A DNA stretch of 64,000 bases from Symsagittifera roscoffensis. Lineage: Eukaryota > Xenacoelomorpha > Acoela > Convolutidae. The notes beneath the pieces were generated by a model. The model worked only from the letters and a program-made list of their open reading frames with translations, was not told the DNA's origin and searched no databases. The stretch is from positions 58,017,896 to 58,081,895 of the forward strand of contig NC_087068.1 of NCBI RefSeq assembly GCF_963678635.1. Reading direction: 5' to 3'. Shown here in pieces: positions 1-11,028 of this stretch (the first letter of the stretch is position 1; each line of letters begins with the position of its first letter). Both the position numbers and the translations under genes were made by a program.

Positions 1-608
1 GTGAAGTATTTTCCATTAATTTTCGTTAAGATAACTTGTATTGGTTCAATAGGCCAATTGCATTTAGATTCATCAATTAGTGAATTGAGATATCTAGCGT
101 CTAGAACTATTTTTAGTGATTCGCCTTTTGCAAGAATGATAACAGGGTTGATAAATGTGTTGCCTTTCGGTTGTTCTTCTTTATTAACTGGTGATATAAT
201 TTCGTATTGTTCTAAAATGTTTAGTAATCTGTTGACTTTGTCGTGTAAGTGAATTGGTACTTTGCTTGCTCTTTGTTTTTTGAAGACTGCGTCTGGTTTC
301 AATGGAAGGTGTAGGGATGAACTGACTTTTCCTACGTCAAATTTTGATGTTGCGTAGACTGATGAATATTTTATTAGCTGTTGTGCTAACTTATCAAATT
401 CAGTTTGTGTTATTTGTGAATGTTGAAAATTAAACATGGTTAAAAATTTCTGTTGGACTTTTGTATAATTTGTTATATCAAAAGTAGGTTTGAAATATGG
501 AGTTTTTGTGAAATAGTCTGTATTTCTTTTTTCATTACTTATTATATTATTTATTGATAATTCTTCTTTGAGAATTGTGATTGACAAATATCGAGTAGTT
601 GTAATATA
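1..608 (-). CDS. Ty3/gypsy reverse transcriptase, N-terminal part (partial at window edge)
   Basis: Read on the minus strand, this frame is open from about 608 to the window start, so it is the beginning of a pol gene that continues outside. It holds the standard entry to a Ty3/gypsy RT: a LPLKPDAVFKK segment, then NPVIILAKGESLKIVLDARYLN (shown here as the pair NPVIILAK and LDARYLN), then WPIEPIQVILTKINGKYF. In the family these are the fingers motifs just before the first catalytic Asp. The frame overlaps the end of the protease ORF (551-1534) in a different phase, so RT is expressed by frameshifting or the phase change is decay. The YxDD motif, RNase H and integrase would lie beyond position 1. 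The family assignment is secure; whether this copy is active cannot be judged, but its gag is broken. Confidence 0.85.
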
Positions 609-1534
609 TTATTAACTCTGTATGCTATTTCTTTTACAGGTGAAGTTGTTGCGTTTGTTTCACAATATCCTAATAATCCTAGGGGTAATGTTACTTTATT
701 TAGTGTATTATTATATACGTGGACTGAAATAGTATCTGAAATATTGTTCCTTTCGTATTTGATTGATGAGATTGTGATTTTGAAAAATTTGTGAATTGGT
801 CTAAATTCAAAATCTGACATAAAGAGTTGTTGTCTATTTTGACTTTTGTTGTTTTGATGAACCTGTTTTATGGAGAAATTATAGATATTTCCTGATAGTG
901 GTTTCAGGTGTCTTCGTTCGTGATTATAAATGGGGTAGAATTTGAAGAAGAATTGTGGTTGTTTGTTTAATTTTTGAAAAAATGTTAAAGCTGTGTTCTT
1001 CATTTTTGTATATTTGTCCTTTATGTGTAATTTACTATTTAATATATTTATTGTTGGTATATATTTAGTGATAAATGGTATGCCAATAATATTGTGTTTA
1101 ATATCGGTAATGTGAAATGTTTGTTTGAATGGTTTATTCAGAATTTTGTTTTGTTCCATTGTTCTTGTGGGAACAAGGAATAATTGAATTTTTCCATAAT
1201 TTGTTAACATTGATCCTTGTGCTGTTGCTAATTTACTAGATGTTTCTAAAGGTTTTAAATTAGGGTGTAATAATCTGATTTCATTCCATGTAGGGATATT
1301 AATGATATTTGATTCTGCGCCTGAGTCGATTAAAAAATCAATTTCAAGATCTGGTGGTTGAAATTCTTTGTTTTTGGGGCTTTCTAAGAGGAATGGGATT
1401 GTCCAAATTTTTTCTCGTGGCTGTTCTTTTTGTTTATTTTGGTATGTGATTTCTAGTTGAGCTTTGTATGTTGTCTTTGTCAGGTAAATTTTCCGTGTTA
1501 ATTTTGTTTTTTTCCTGGGTGGTTTGTGTATCAT
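551..1534 (-). CDS. Retropepsin-like aspartic protease region of the left Ty3/gypsy element
   Basis: A 327-residue ORF. The catalytic motif LIDSGAESN lies at about residues 68-76 (D-S-G), followed about 95 residues further on by the hydrophobic IIGIPFI segment, which fits the second conserved element (normally ILG-D/N) of retroviral-type proteases. The enzyme would cut the Gag-Pol polyprotein in the virus-like particle. The C-terminal 150 residues are the usual linker before RT. The ATG follows stop codons in its own frame, so translation may instead come from gag by frameshifting; the gag frame ends at 1683. No internal stop is present in this segment, unlike gag of the same element. Confidence 0.8.
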   Translation of the reverse strand: MIHKPPRKKTKLTRKIYLTKTTYKAQLEITYQNKQKEQPREKIWTIPFLLESPKNKEFQPPDLEIDFLIDSGAESNIINIPTWNEIRLLHPNLKPLETSSKLATAQGSMLTNYGKIQLFLVPTRTMEQNKILNKPFKQTFHITDIKHNIIGIPFITKYIPTINILNSKLHIKDKYTKMKNTALTFFQKLNKQPQFFFKFYPIYNHERRHLKPLSGNIYNFSIKQVHQNNKSQNRQQLFMSDFEFRPIHKFFKITISSIKYERNNISDTISVHVYNNTLNKVTLPLGLLGYCETNATTSPVKEIAYRVNNILQLLDICQSQFSKKNYQ

Positions 1535-1682
1535 TACTATTTGGTCCTAAATAGTAGTTATTGAGAAGTTCTAATTGATTTTCATATATGTGTGAACTAA
1601 AGGGTTCTTCATATGTGATTGATTCATAGTCGTTTTCTCGTTTTCGACAGATATCATATTAATTAAAATTTTATTATCTGTA

Positions 1683-4600
1683 TCACTTTCTTTCACTGTC
1701 TGCTGATTCACAATTTATGTGATTTACTTGTAATTCGATATTTTCTGTATTATCGATACCTGGGGGGTCTGAAGTTATTTTTTCATTTGTTTGTACTTGA
1801 TTAATTTGTCTTTGGTGTTTTGGTGTATTACTTCTATGTCGATACTGAGAATCGGGATAACGATTATTATTCCTAGGAGGTGATTGGGAATAATTTCTAT
1901 ATCGATTGTTATAACTTGAATTTCGTTTTTGTGAGTTATTTCTTGATCTGTTTTGGTGATTGTCATTTGATCTTTGATAGTTTGATCTGTTGTATGAGTT
2001 ATTCCGTGATCTGTTGTTTGGATAATTATTATTACGATTGTTCGAGTAACTTCTATTTCTATTGTTTGAATAGTTTCTATTTCTATTATTTGAATAGTTT
2101 CTATTTCTATTATAAGATGAGTTTCGTGATTGATTGTTTGAATAATGTCTATTTCTGTTTCATTGTGAACTGGATGCTGAAACAAATTGTGTTGAATTTG
2201 AATTTGATCGTGGGTAGTTGTTTCGACTATTCGATCGGCTATATCTATTTTGTGAGAAATTTGGTGAATTTCTTTGTTCGGGTGATCTACCTCTATAACT
2301 AGAGTTATATGGTGATTGATTTCTAGAATAGTTTTGATTGCTTGGAAGTAGTTTTCCAGAGCTATTATTACTATATACGTTTTTGTTTGGTAGATTTTGA
2401 TCTTTTTTCATGTATTGATAAAATGATTTATTTGGTTCTTTGTGTTTTGGAGGTTTATTTTGGTTGTCTTGCTGTTTTTGTCTACATTCAGAGATACTGT
2501 GTCCGTATCGTCGACAATAATTACACCATTTCTTAAAAAATGGTTTGCATTTTTAATTTGGGTGTCTTTCATAGATGTTTAAATTTTCAGTGATTTTTTC
2601 AGATAGGTCTACATCTGATTCCTGTATATTGTTAATATGCGTAGTTTGTGTTTCAATACGATTAACATATTGTAATTTTAAATTCTCGGTTTCTTCGAGT
2701 TTCATTGTGATTTCTGCTTGTTCTAGTTTATTGACTAGTTTACTGAAATCTAGATCTGGTTCTCGAATTGAGGAAGGATGAGATGCTCTTTTCTTTATAG
2801 CAATTTTCCTTAGTTGTGGTGTTAAAGTCATCCTTAAAATTTCTTTCATTTTTGTATTCTTATAGTCATGTGTATTGAGTGAATATGCTTTTCGAACTAG
2901 TGTTTCGATTCTAACTGCTAATTGTTTTATAGTTTCGTTTGGTAATCTGCGAATTTCATTACATAAAACTCTTTGATGTTGTTTGTTTCTTTCAGAATCA
3001 AACATTTTTGAAAATTCTTGTGAAAATCTTTTCCAATCTGATTTTATTTCTATAGGTAGTACTGAAAACCATTTTTGTGCTGCGCCATCTAGTGTTGTTT
3101 GTATCAACGCTGTGCGTCGATGTATCCAATTTTGATGGAGTGGTGTATTTATTGGTTCAGGTCCTATATTCAAAATTAAATTTGCTGTAACTGCGTTTAG
3201 GTAATCTTCTACTGAATATTCAGGGTCTGTTCCTGTGAATACCATGAGTGGTTTGTTTGATGTTATTGACGATCCTCCCATGAGGTATGGATTCATCGTC
3301 ATTTGTAGTGATTCTGCGGCATTTGGTATTTGTGAAAAATTTGTCAATTGATTTTTTGTAATTTCATGTTGTTGTAGATAATATGGTAATGGGATTTCAT
3401 TTTGCATTTGGTTCGGTTGATACGAATGCATAGTCATTGGGTTTTGTGATTGTGTCGGTTGAAAAGGTTGTGTATTATATGAATTTGGCATTTGTGGTGG
3501 TTGTTGGTTTTGAACATCTAGTGGGTTTTCAGGAAAAATTCTTTTATATTGAGGTCGTCGTGGTCTTTGTGTACGATACTCTTGTGTGTATGGTGCAAAA
3601 ATATCTGGTTGTAAATAATCATCATCAGATGATAGATAATCCGTATGATGAGGTGTTTGCTGTTGAAAAAATGGATAATTTTCACTATGGTCCTGTGGAG
3701 GATGCTGATTAGGTTGAAAATTTACTGAATTGTTTGTTGTCATTGGTTTATCCCAATAGTGAGAACATACATGATTATTATTGGTTTTTCGTGGGGGGTG
3801 GTGTGCACTTGGCGGATGTGTATAATTATAATTGTGTTCTGCAAAATTACTTCTTGCGAATGTCTTTCTTGGTTTTGGCGGTCTTGTCATTGGTCTAAAT
3901 GTTTGATAATCCATATGTGAGTATTTAGGAGCAAAAGTGGCTGAGGGTTTTACGGTTCATTGTAATGTTATTTGTGGTGATGTTGCTTTATTATTTTTTG
4001 GTGTTGTTAAATTTGGATGTATTGGTGAGATACTTTGTTGCGTAGTTGTTACTGTTGTGTGGACAATTTCTTCATTTATGAAGTGTGATGGTGTTTGAAT
4101 ATCTTGCTGTGTAAGATTTCGAGTTCCATTGAGGTTTTCATTATGTATTACCGTTGAGTTTAAACTGTTGTTTTGTGTATCAGGTAAAAATGTATTATAG
4201 TTTAAAGGTGTGGCGTCAATTGTTAATGGTATTTTTTTTATAAAATCTGGATGAATAGATATTGTATCTATCGCTTGACTTGAGATATCAGCTGGGATGT
4301 TTATAAATAACGGATGAGACCAATCAGGGTCCCAAACATAATCTGATTGTTCTGCAATGGCAGTGTCGTCATTGTTACTTTGAGGTCTAAAATTTTTTCT
4401 TGCTTGGCTAATTAAATCTAAATTATGTGTGAAATAATTGATTGTAAACCATGCTAGTATTTTTTGTAAATCATGTTTGGTATTTTGTGAAACATCGTTG
4501 CTGTAAAAATTTTCACGAATTGCGTTTAAAAATGTAGAAAATGCAGTGATTTCATTTCTGACTTTTGTGTGTTTAGGTGTCTGGATCGGTGATGTACTTT

Positions 4601-5033
4601 GAACTTCTGTTGTTTCTAATATAGTTATATATGTATATATTATAGCAAAAACTTCATTTGAGAATATTGAATTTGCTCTTTGTGAATTATGGTATTGTAT
4701 ATTTTTGATATATTCTGTGAATACCTTTTAAAATTCTAGATCAAGATCGTCTGTTTGAATGACATATTTATCATTTCTTGGTGTACAGATTCCTATAGTG
4801 TAGATACCGTATTGTTGTGTTATTTTAGAGATATCTTTGAGATAATGATCTATTAGTTGTCTTTTTATTTTTACATCTGGAAATTCTATTTTACATGGAC
4901 TGATTCCTGATTCAAATAAATTTATGAGTAGATTTTTACAAAATTTTGTTTGTCCTCTATCAATTTCTGAATCTATAATGAAGGGGAAAGCGTGTTCATA
5001 ATCGAGACTTTCTTCACTTTGAGTGTTGCTCAT
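1683..5033 (-). pseudogene. gag of the left Ty3/gypsy element, one frame with four premature stops
   Basis: All of gag lies in a single minus-strand frame from the ATG at 5033 to a final TGA at 1683-1685, about 1,110 codons, interrupted by TAA at 4728-4730, TGA at 3957-3959, TAA at 2553-2555 and TGA at 2160-2162. No indel is needed between pieces. The central piece (2553-3914) has a Pro/Gln/Asn-rich N-terminus and then a retrotransposon gag (capsid-like) region with WIHRRTALIQTTLDGAAQKWF and a following helical region. Just after the third stop is a perfect CCHC zinc knuckle, CNYCRRYGHSISEC, and then an Asn/Arg/Ser-rich tail, typical of a nucleocapsid. The even spread of nonsense codons without frameshifts suggests moderate age. 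Readthrough is conceivable but unlikely at four different stops. Confidence 0.75.
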
Positions 5034-5475
5034 CTTTTCGTTTGATGACTGTTAATAGATAATTATTAATGTGTCTAATTGGTTGACTCCAATTGTATAG
5101 ATGTACTGGTTTGTGTTTGTGTTTCTTTTTTATTCTGTTTTTTCCTTTTTTCGATGAAATTGTGTTGGTTTCTGAATCGGAAAAATATACTGGATCCTGG
5201 ATTGGATAAGTTTGATTTATTGAGTCTTCTACTTTGTATAGTGCATCGAGACTACTGACTTCTGATTCGGAAAATGCATTTCGGTGTTTTGAAAATCTTT
5301 TTCGTGTTATTTGTCTTTGCTTTCTTAGGTTTGTTCTTTTTAGTGTTTGCCGTTTTGTGTGAATGTATTCAATTGTTTGTGTATGCGGGGTTATAACAAG
5401 ATCGTATTTTTGATTTTCAATTTGACAATTGTGTATGACGATTGTTTGTTTATTTCCTAGATTTTTTAATGACAT
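5014..5475 (-). CDS. Small basic ORF upstream of gag (unknown function)
   Basis: A 153-residue ORF whose 3' end overlaps the gag start by 20 bp in another frame. It is rich in Lys, Arg and His, with a KKGKNRIKKKHKHK stretch near residue 110-125 that could be a nucleic-acid-binding or nuclear-localisation segment. I recognise no domain. The overlap and shared strand suggest it belongs to the retrotransposon, either as an accessory ORF or as the real N-terminus of gag joined by frameshifting. It could also be a chance open frame in AT-rich DNA; length and the basic composition argue mildly against that. Confidence 0.4.
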   Translation of the reverse strand: MSLKNLGNKQTIVIHNCQIENQKYDLVITPHTQTIEYIHTKRQTLKRTNLRKQRQITRKRFSKHRNAFSESEVSSLDALYKVEDSINQTYPIQDPVYFSDSETNTISSKKGKNRIKKKHKHKPVHLYNWSQPIRHINNYLLTVIKRKDEQHSK

Positions 5476-8400
5476 AAGGTTTAGGATGATGGATGCAAAG
5501 TTGTTTGTAAGTGATTTTAATATCCTAGACTGTTTGTCCTTACGATTTTTTGGTTAGCTTAAGGTCTTTTTATTCAGGGTTGGAGAGAAAAGTATATCGA
5601 TTCCGAAGAATGATTTTACTTTCTCGTGGCTAGTATAAGCTGAGTTGTTAACTTACTTAATCTTACTTAGGGGTAGTGATTGTGTTCAAGGGTTGGAGAA
5701 TAGTAAATCGATCCACAAGGTTCAGGTATAATTAGAACGCAAGTAGTTCGTTAGATACTATTTTAAACTTACTAAGTCTATGATTATCCTGGGTCGTATA
5801 AGAGGAGGGGTCAAGTAAAGGATGAATAACCGAAGTTCTTCACTGTTTAGCCTAATTTAAATGGTAAGTATTTGGAAAATTTCTATTAGTCCTGGGTCTT
5901 TTGAAAAGGTTGGGTAGTGAATCGACGTTTGAGGTCAATAGACACTTAATAAGTGGGTGGGGGAGAACAAAATTGTTCTGTTTGATCCAAGGATAAGCCA
6001 TGATGATCTGATTAAAATTAAGAATAGAAAATTAAATTAGATCCAAGGATAAGCCTTGATGATCTGGTTTAAGATTAAAAAGTTTTAGGTTTAAGAAATA
6101 AAAAGTTTAAAATTTTGAAATAACAATTTGTGAATTTTAGTTTTGATGATATTAGTTGATTTATGATTGCCGTTATGTTTAGGTGATGAAGCTGGAACAA
6201 CAAGATAATTGATTTTTACTAACGATTTATTGTCATGCTACTAATTTTTATTTTCATTTTAAACAAATTATTTTTTGAATATGTTTTGTATAGTACTGCA
6301 GTTGAAGAAACGATTAGTGGTGTTTTTATCAATCGTTATTGAACATTAATAATTTATTTAGCGCCTGATAGATGCATTGAAGATTTTTCTTCAAGAACTT
6401 TAAGTTTGCGAATGAAAATCTAAATTCATTGCCATTATAATTCTAAATATAAAAGTTTGTTGTGGCTTTTGCCGTACGATCATGAAACTATTTGGTAAGT
6501 TTCTCCGTAGTCGTATGTCGTCTCTTGTCCGAGGTCTGTTTCCAATACGTGGTTGTTCTAGTTTTGTTCGGAAGAGCGGTTTTGATCTATTGAGTCGTAG
6601 AGACCATTCAATCAAATTATTATCGTACAACATTTTGAAAATGTTTTTGTCTATTTCTAATCTAATTTTTGTTAGTTCTAAGCTAATTTGTTTTTAAAGG
6701 TCTTGTTCGAGACTTATAGTCGCACCAGATGAGTTTAGATATGGGGGTCTAACTCATAGAGTAATTTTGGGATAGGGTACACCGTCTGCTCGTCACGCTA
6801 TCTTATTTTCGGCCGGATAGATTCGTGCAACTTCTTAGTCTAATACCGATCCTAATCTTACTCTTATAACTACTAGTCTCAGGGTGTTTAACTAGTCTCT
6901 GCTAGGCTCAATAGATCTAGAGTATACTGGTATTGTTGCGGCTGCTGAAGTACTCGGGAGAGTCAACTATTTTCTAAGTAAATTCAAATCTCTCTGGTGC
7001 TGAAGTTACAAGTAATTTCAGCACTTACAAATAAGTGGGTAGTTAGTTAGATGGATTGTGATTGGTTAATATTAAATACTTTACAGTGGTAAAATGTCTA
7101 AATTATAAATAATAAAATGTAGTTTAGATCAGGTTCCACTTTTCAGCCACTCACACGTCAATTTTTAAAATTTATTTGACAGTTTTGAGCTTTCTTTTTC
7201 AATGTTCTCTTTCACAGTTTTGAACTTTCTTATTTATTTTTTATCTTGCATCTTTTCTCTTTTCCAGGGCAAAAAAAAAGTGTTCTCCCTCTGAAAAGTC
7301 ATTTTTTCGTTTATTTGTCAGTTTTGATTTATTTTTGAATTTTCTGGAAAACTACCCTCTCATATTTGATGCTTTGTGTTCAATTCAAAGAGCGGATTTT
7401 GGACAGTTTCTTTTAATTTGCAACTAAGCCCAATTTTTTTGACCGTTTTTTAAAAAAGTTTTTGACTTGTCGAAAACTACCTAATTCTCATGTTAAGTAA
7501 TTTTTCATGAAACCCGAGTTTGGGAATCTTTTGTACATTAACGGCTACGGCCTGCTTTTTGCGGAAAAAATATGGATTTCGAAAAGTCAAGTTTTTGACC
7601 TTTAGAAAGTTCATTTGAAAAAATTGGTTGCGAGAATTTTTCCTGTGGAAGCGGGGACTCTTATTTTAAAAAAAATGTTAAGTTCTTGGGAAAATTTCAT
7701 TATTTCTGTTCCCATCAGCTAGAAATTTTTTCTCGGTTCCCATTTATTTTAGAGAAACAACTAAGGTTTTAGGCAATTTCCTGTTTTTGAAGTTAACCAT
7801 TTCATTCCCTATTGGTATAACAAATTCACAAAAATACCAAACAGTTACTTTCAGCTTTTTGGGCCTATTGTATCTTTTCATTGAGAAACGAAAATATTGG
7901 TTCACCTAGTTTTTAAACTTTTCATTTTCTCAACTTTTTGTGCTTTTTTATGCTTGTGTTTTATCAAAAGTGTTGCGAAGCTTTGCTTTGTTTCTGTGTA
8001 TTACCTAGTATGCTCTACATGCTTTGTACTCTTAAATCCTATTTCTGCAGTGTATACAATTTTGTCCGATAATTTTTGTTCTGATAAGGTTTCTTCGGGT
8101 TTCAGGCTATTGGATGCCTGCCGGATTTAATTAATTTGTCTTATTTACTTTATAACTTGTTTAATAATTTTTCTTGGTGTTGGTTTTGAGATGAATAATG
8201 CAAATTTTTTAATATAAACCCTTTTTTTCAAATTTTTTTGATTTTTTCTTTTCTGGGATCTATTTCTACGATATTTTTTTTCGAAACCCTTTGTGCTGTT
8301 TCTTGAGCGTCATGCTGTTTTTACTTTATACTTACTGCTTTGTAACAAGTTGTGACAGAAAATGGTGAAGACGGCAAATTTGCTTTTAACAGTTTGAAAC

Positions 8401-8739
8401 ATCGCAAACTAGAAAATCACTTGCTACGAATCAGATTATTTTTTTTCGTCGAGATTTTTGCTGCCATCGTCCAATCATCTGAAACCATTTTTCGGATTAG
8501 TTGGATTAGCATATGAAGAACATCAGCGAGTTGTTTGCTTTTAAAGTAGAGAAATGTAGATTTTCTCAAAAATTAACTAACAATTTTGACAACTGCTTGC
8601 GTCTCAATTTTTTAATGGCAATATCTGGTTGTGTTGTTTTTTTATACGTCAAAATTTAGCTTTTATGAGCAAATTCCTAAGAATTGATTTTTTGCTTTGC
8701 AATTAATTCTTGAATACAACTCATTGATGGTACAGAAAA
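5476..8739. other. AT-rich sequence without recognisable genes
   Basis: About 3.3 kb between the left element and giant element E1. Short ORFs here (for example 6400-6633 minus, 6482-6697 plus and 7897-8130 plus) show no domain and are what AT-rich DNA yields by chance. The part next to gag (5.5 to about 7 kb) should contain the 5' leader and 5' LTR of the left element, but I could not define LTR ends. The only internal structure I can point to is a pair of 27-bp direct repeats near 6.0 kb. Confidence 0.6.
5984..6066. repeat. Pair of 27-bp direct repeats
   Basis: GATCCAAGGATAAGCC followed by (A/T)TGATGATCTG occurs at 5984-6010 and again at 6040-6066, with one mismatch and a 29-bp AT-rich spacer. 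It lies where the untranslated leader of the left element is expected. Function unknown. Confidence 0.8.
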
Positions 8740-8830
8740 AATTGTGCCGGTCGGTCATATTTGGAAGTTTGACCTTGAGCAACGCTTAGACGTGTTTTTG
8801 GGGTGAAATGGAATTTTTCAAAAATTCGAA

Positions 8831-8849
8831 TTGAGCATGTCATGCTCAA
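8831..8849. promoter_or_regulatory. Perfect 19-bp palindrome in the type-1 LTR
   Basis: TTGAGCATG, a single T, then CATGCTCAA. The same 19 bp are kept unchanged in the other two LTR copies (29805-29823 and 33957-33975), although neighbouring bases differ. The position, about 90 bp into the LTR, fits a U3 binding site for a dimeric protein; the binder is unknown. Confidence 0.6.
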
Positions 8850-9274
8850 GTTTTTCGCGACAATTGAAAATACCAGAAACATAAGATCAGAAGAACCGAA
8901 CTACAATCACGGGAAAGTAGTAGAAAAACAGCGGGAAATTGCTGTCCGCAATTTCCAGACATAAGATCGAACGAGAATAGAGCTGTCTTATTCTTGACAG
9001 AAGGCAGAGTGATCGAAAGCAGAGAGAACGAATAGGTGAACCAGAGAGAACCTTCAGTGGAAAGATAGACAACTGAAGTTTCCCAATAGTCCAACTCCAA
9101 AAACCTACTTCTCATTTACTCAAACTCCTCGAGTTAGATATAATTACCCATTTATTCTCGAGTTACTTATCAATTTAGTTACTCAATTTATGAGTGTGCC
9201 GGTCTGTGAGTACCCAATGTAAATTTCTTGAGTGTGTTTTATGATTGTTATGTTGAGGTAAGGCGAGTTTTAGG

Positions 9275-9317
9275 TTGATCCATCTGAAATGGATCAAAGT
9301 TCCACTGTCTAATAAAC
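9275..9317 (+). promoter_or_regulatory. LTR hairpin followed by AATAAA signal
   Basis: TTGATCCAT (9275-9283) and ATGGATCAA (9289-9297) form a 9-bp stem with a 5-nt loop; AATAAA follows at 9312-9317. The 3' copies keep the hairpin with one mismatch and AATAAA (30284-30289). The type-2 LTR has a related but different hairpin at the corresponding place. Likely the R-region/polyadenylation part of the transcript. Confidence 0.5.
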
Positions 9318-9616
9318 AGTAGTTTAATGGATTGTTTCGACCCTGTTTTTAACGGCGTTCGCGTGTTTTAGGTAATTTGAGACCTAAGTATGGGGACGTT
9401 CTTATTTCCTAGAGTGGTGGGGTACTTTGTTAGTAGCCTTCAAGCTGTAACGATGGTTTTCGTCTCATGTTGCGAGTGAACCGAATTGGCTCCGACCGTT
9501 TGAGGTAGAAAAATACAAGAGATAGTGTCCCTGACTCTTGAGTCAATGGTTATAGGGCCTCTTTTTCCTTAACCTCATATGTGACATAAGTAGGCGACTG
9601 TTACATAGTGATTTAA

Positions 9617-9633
9617 TGGCGCTCCTGGGTGTT
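9617..9633 (+). promoter_or_regulatory. Primer-binding site candidate of E1
   Basis: TGGCGCTCCTGGGTGTT starts 11 bp after the LTR end. It begins with TGG, the complement of the tRNA CCA end, and the same 17 bp occur at the same place in E2 (31444-31460, and 35607-35623 with one change). I could not match the acceptor-stem complement to a specific tRNA. Confidence 0.7.
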
Positions 9634-11028
9634 TTTACGACATCATGACTACGGAATCGAACCCACTTGCACCCATTCGAACCCAATCGAACACAGCTCT
9701 GGGCTACATGCCCATTCTAGAGTACCGGTGGTACGGTTCAGCGGGAACGTGTAAACCTTGCGGTTGTACCGTGATAGCTTTTTAAGAAAACTTGAGAGAA
9801 TTTCCCGGTGCGCTTTCCGAACGAGGCCTAGCTAACCGAGTAAGGGGGCCACTAGGGGGACAAAAACCGAGTAAAAAGACGAAAAGCGAAACAAAAACCG
9901 AAAAAGAATAGAAACAGGAACAAAAAACTGTAAAACATACAAAAAAAGGTTACTGACTTTGATACCAGATTAGTTGGATCAAACCTTTTATTAATTAAAA
10001 TAGTATACCCATACTGTTTTTATCAGACCGATCATTCCGATCAAACCAGCAACTTTATACAGGTGCCCGAGTGTGGGGCGTTTTTTAAGGGTTTTCAGAT
10101 AGCTTGCAACTTCTGGGAGACTTGACTGGAACAGGTGACCAGCCAAGTGGGAAATTGGTTCTCAGGAAAGGGACCTGAGAGGTGCTGGACACGCCAAGGA
10201 GACAACCAGCATAGAATCAGAACAAGCAGAAGGACACAGGGGTGTTCTGTTTGGTCAGTCGGGTATCGTTAAAATCCACATAACGTTATAGGAAATAAGA
10301 ATTACTTGAACAGAGCTTTGAAACAGGTTCTACGGTTTTCTCTCAAGAGGTTTAGCACCCATCGCGCTTAAGGTAAGTTTCGGCTTAAGAGGGGGGCTAA
10401 ATAGGGGAGAGGTTAGAAGGAGGGTCGATTAAGATAGTGGTTGGCGGTTGCAAATTGTAAAAAAGGGGAACACAATATAGTAACTATACAATCGGTATCG
10501 TCGACTTAGTTACATTAGTAGACCCAGAGTCTGGAAAGATTCATCTTTAGACCCAGATCAAGAGTTGCAACGCGAGCATGTCCAAATTTAAGATCGAATT
10601 AAGGTAGGTAACCGGGTCGGATCGGGCGGGGGGATCGGAAATAGACCGTTTTTGAAACCCGAAACGAGAATACCCCATATAATCGTTAGCAGGAGGGAGG
10701 AAAACGCGTGACAATCAGGTACCAGACAAAATTTGTTTTTAGGAAGGACGACATTGGTCGCCTTTGAACTTTGGTGTACTCACATTTCTGTTTTTTATCA
10801 CTTTTTTAGCTTAATTTTTTTACGTTTTCGGAACTAACTTTATCGGCTTTTGACGAATAGGTGATCACAAGATACTTGTTAACAAGTCGTGTTTCGACTT
10901 GCATCGGATTACTAAAGGGAGCTAATTACAGGGGGGCTAGTAGGTAAAATTTTTGGTAAGTAAGATTGGGTTTTGGGGAAACTTTTGATACTAGAGCTCA
11001 AGTATTGGTACCGGGGATAGTGATCTAA
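9634..11028 (+). other. E1 leader, non-coding, partly purine-rich
   Basis: Between the primer-binding site and the minisatellite no coding frame is supported. It contains purine-rich stretches at 9840-9930 and 10380-10440. It occupies the same position as the repeat-rich leader of E2 but has little visible similarity to it beyond the first roughly 40 bp after the LTR. Confidence 0.6.

Larger units (their letters stand above)
8743..9605 (+). repeat. 5' LTR of E1 (type 1, 863 bp)
   Basis: It begins TGTGCC and ends GTTACA. It matches the block starting at 29716 and that at 33868 base for base with small differences, except that those are cut off by E2 before the last 72 bp. It is preceded by ordinary AT-rich flank and followed by a primer-binding site, which marks it as the 5' copy. 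It contains a perfect 19-bp palindrome near its start, a hairpin and an AATAAA signal. Confidence 0.9.

Noticed and set aside
1775-2185. Minus-strand ORF with repeated Ile/Glu/Thr peptide
   Set aside because: Out-of-frame reading of the Asn/Arg/Ser-rich tail of gag, which is the frame joined to the zinc knuckle.
8846-9115. 89-codon minus-strand ORF repeated at 29820-30089 and 33972-34241
   Set aside because: Conserved only because it lies in the copies of the type-1 LTR; no domain, and the changes between copies do not look constrained.
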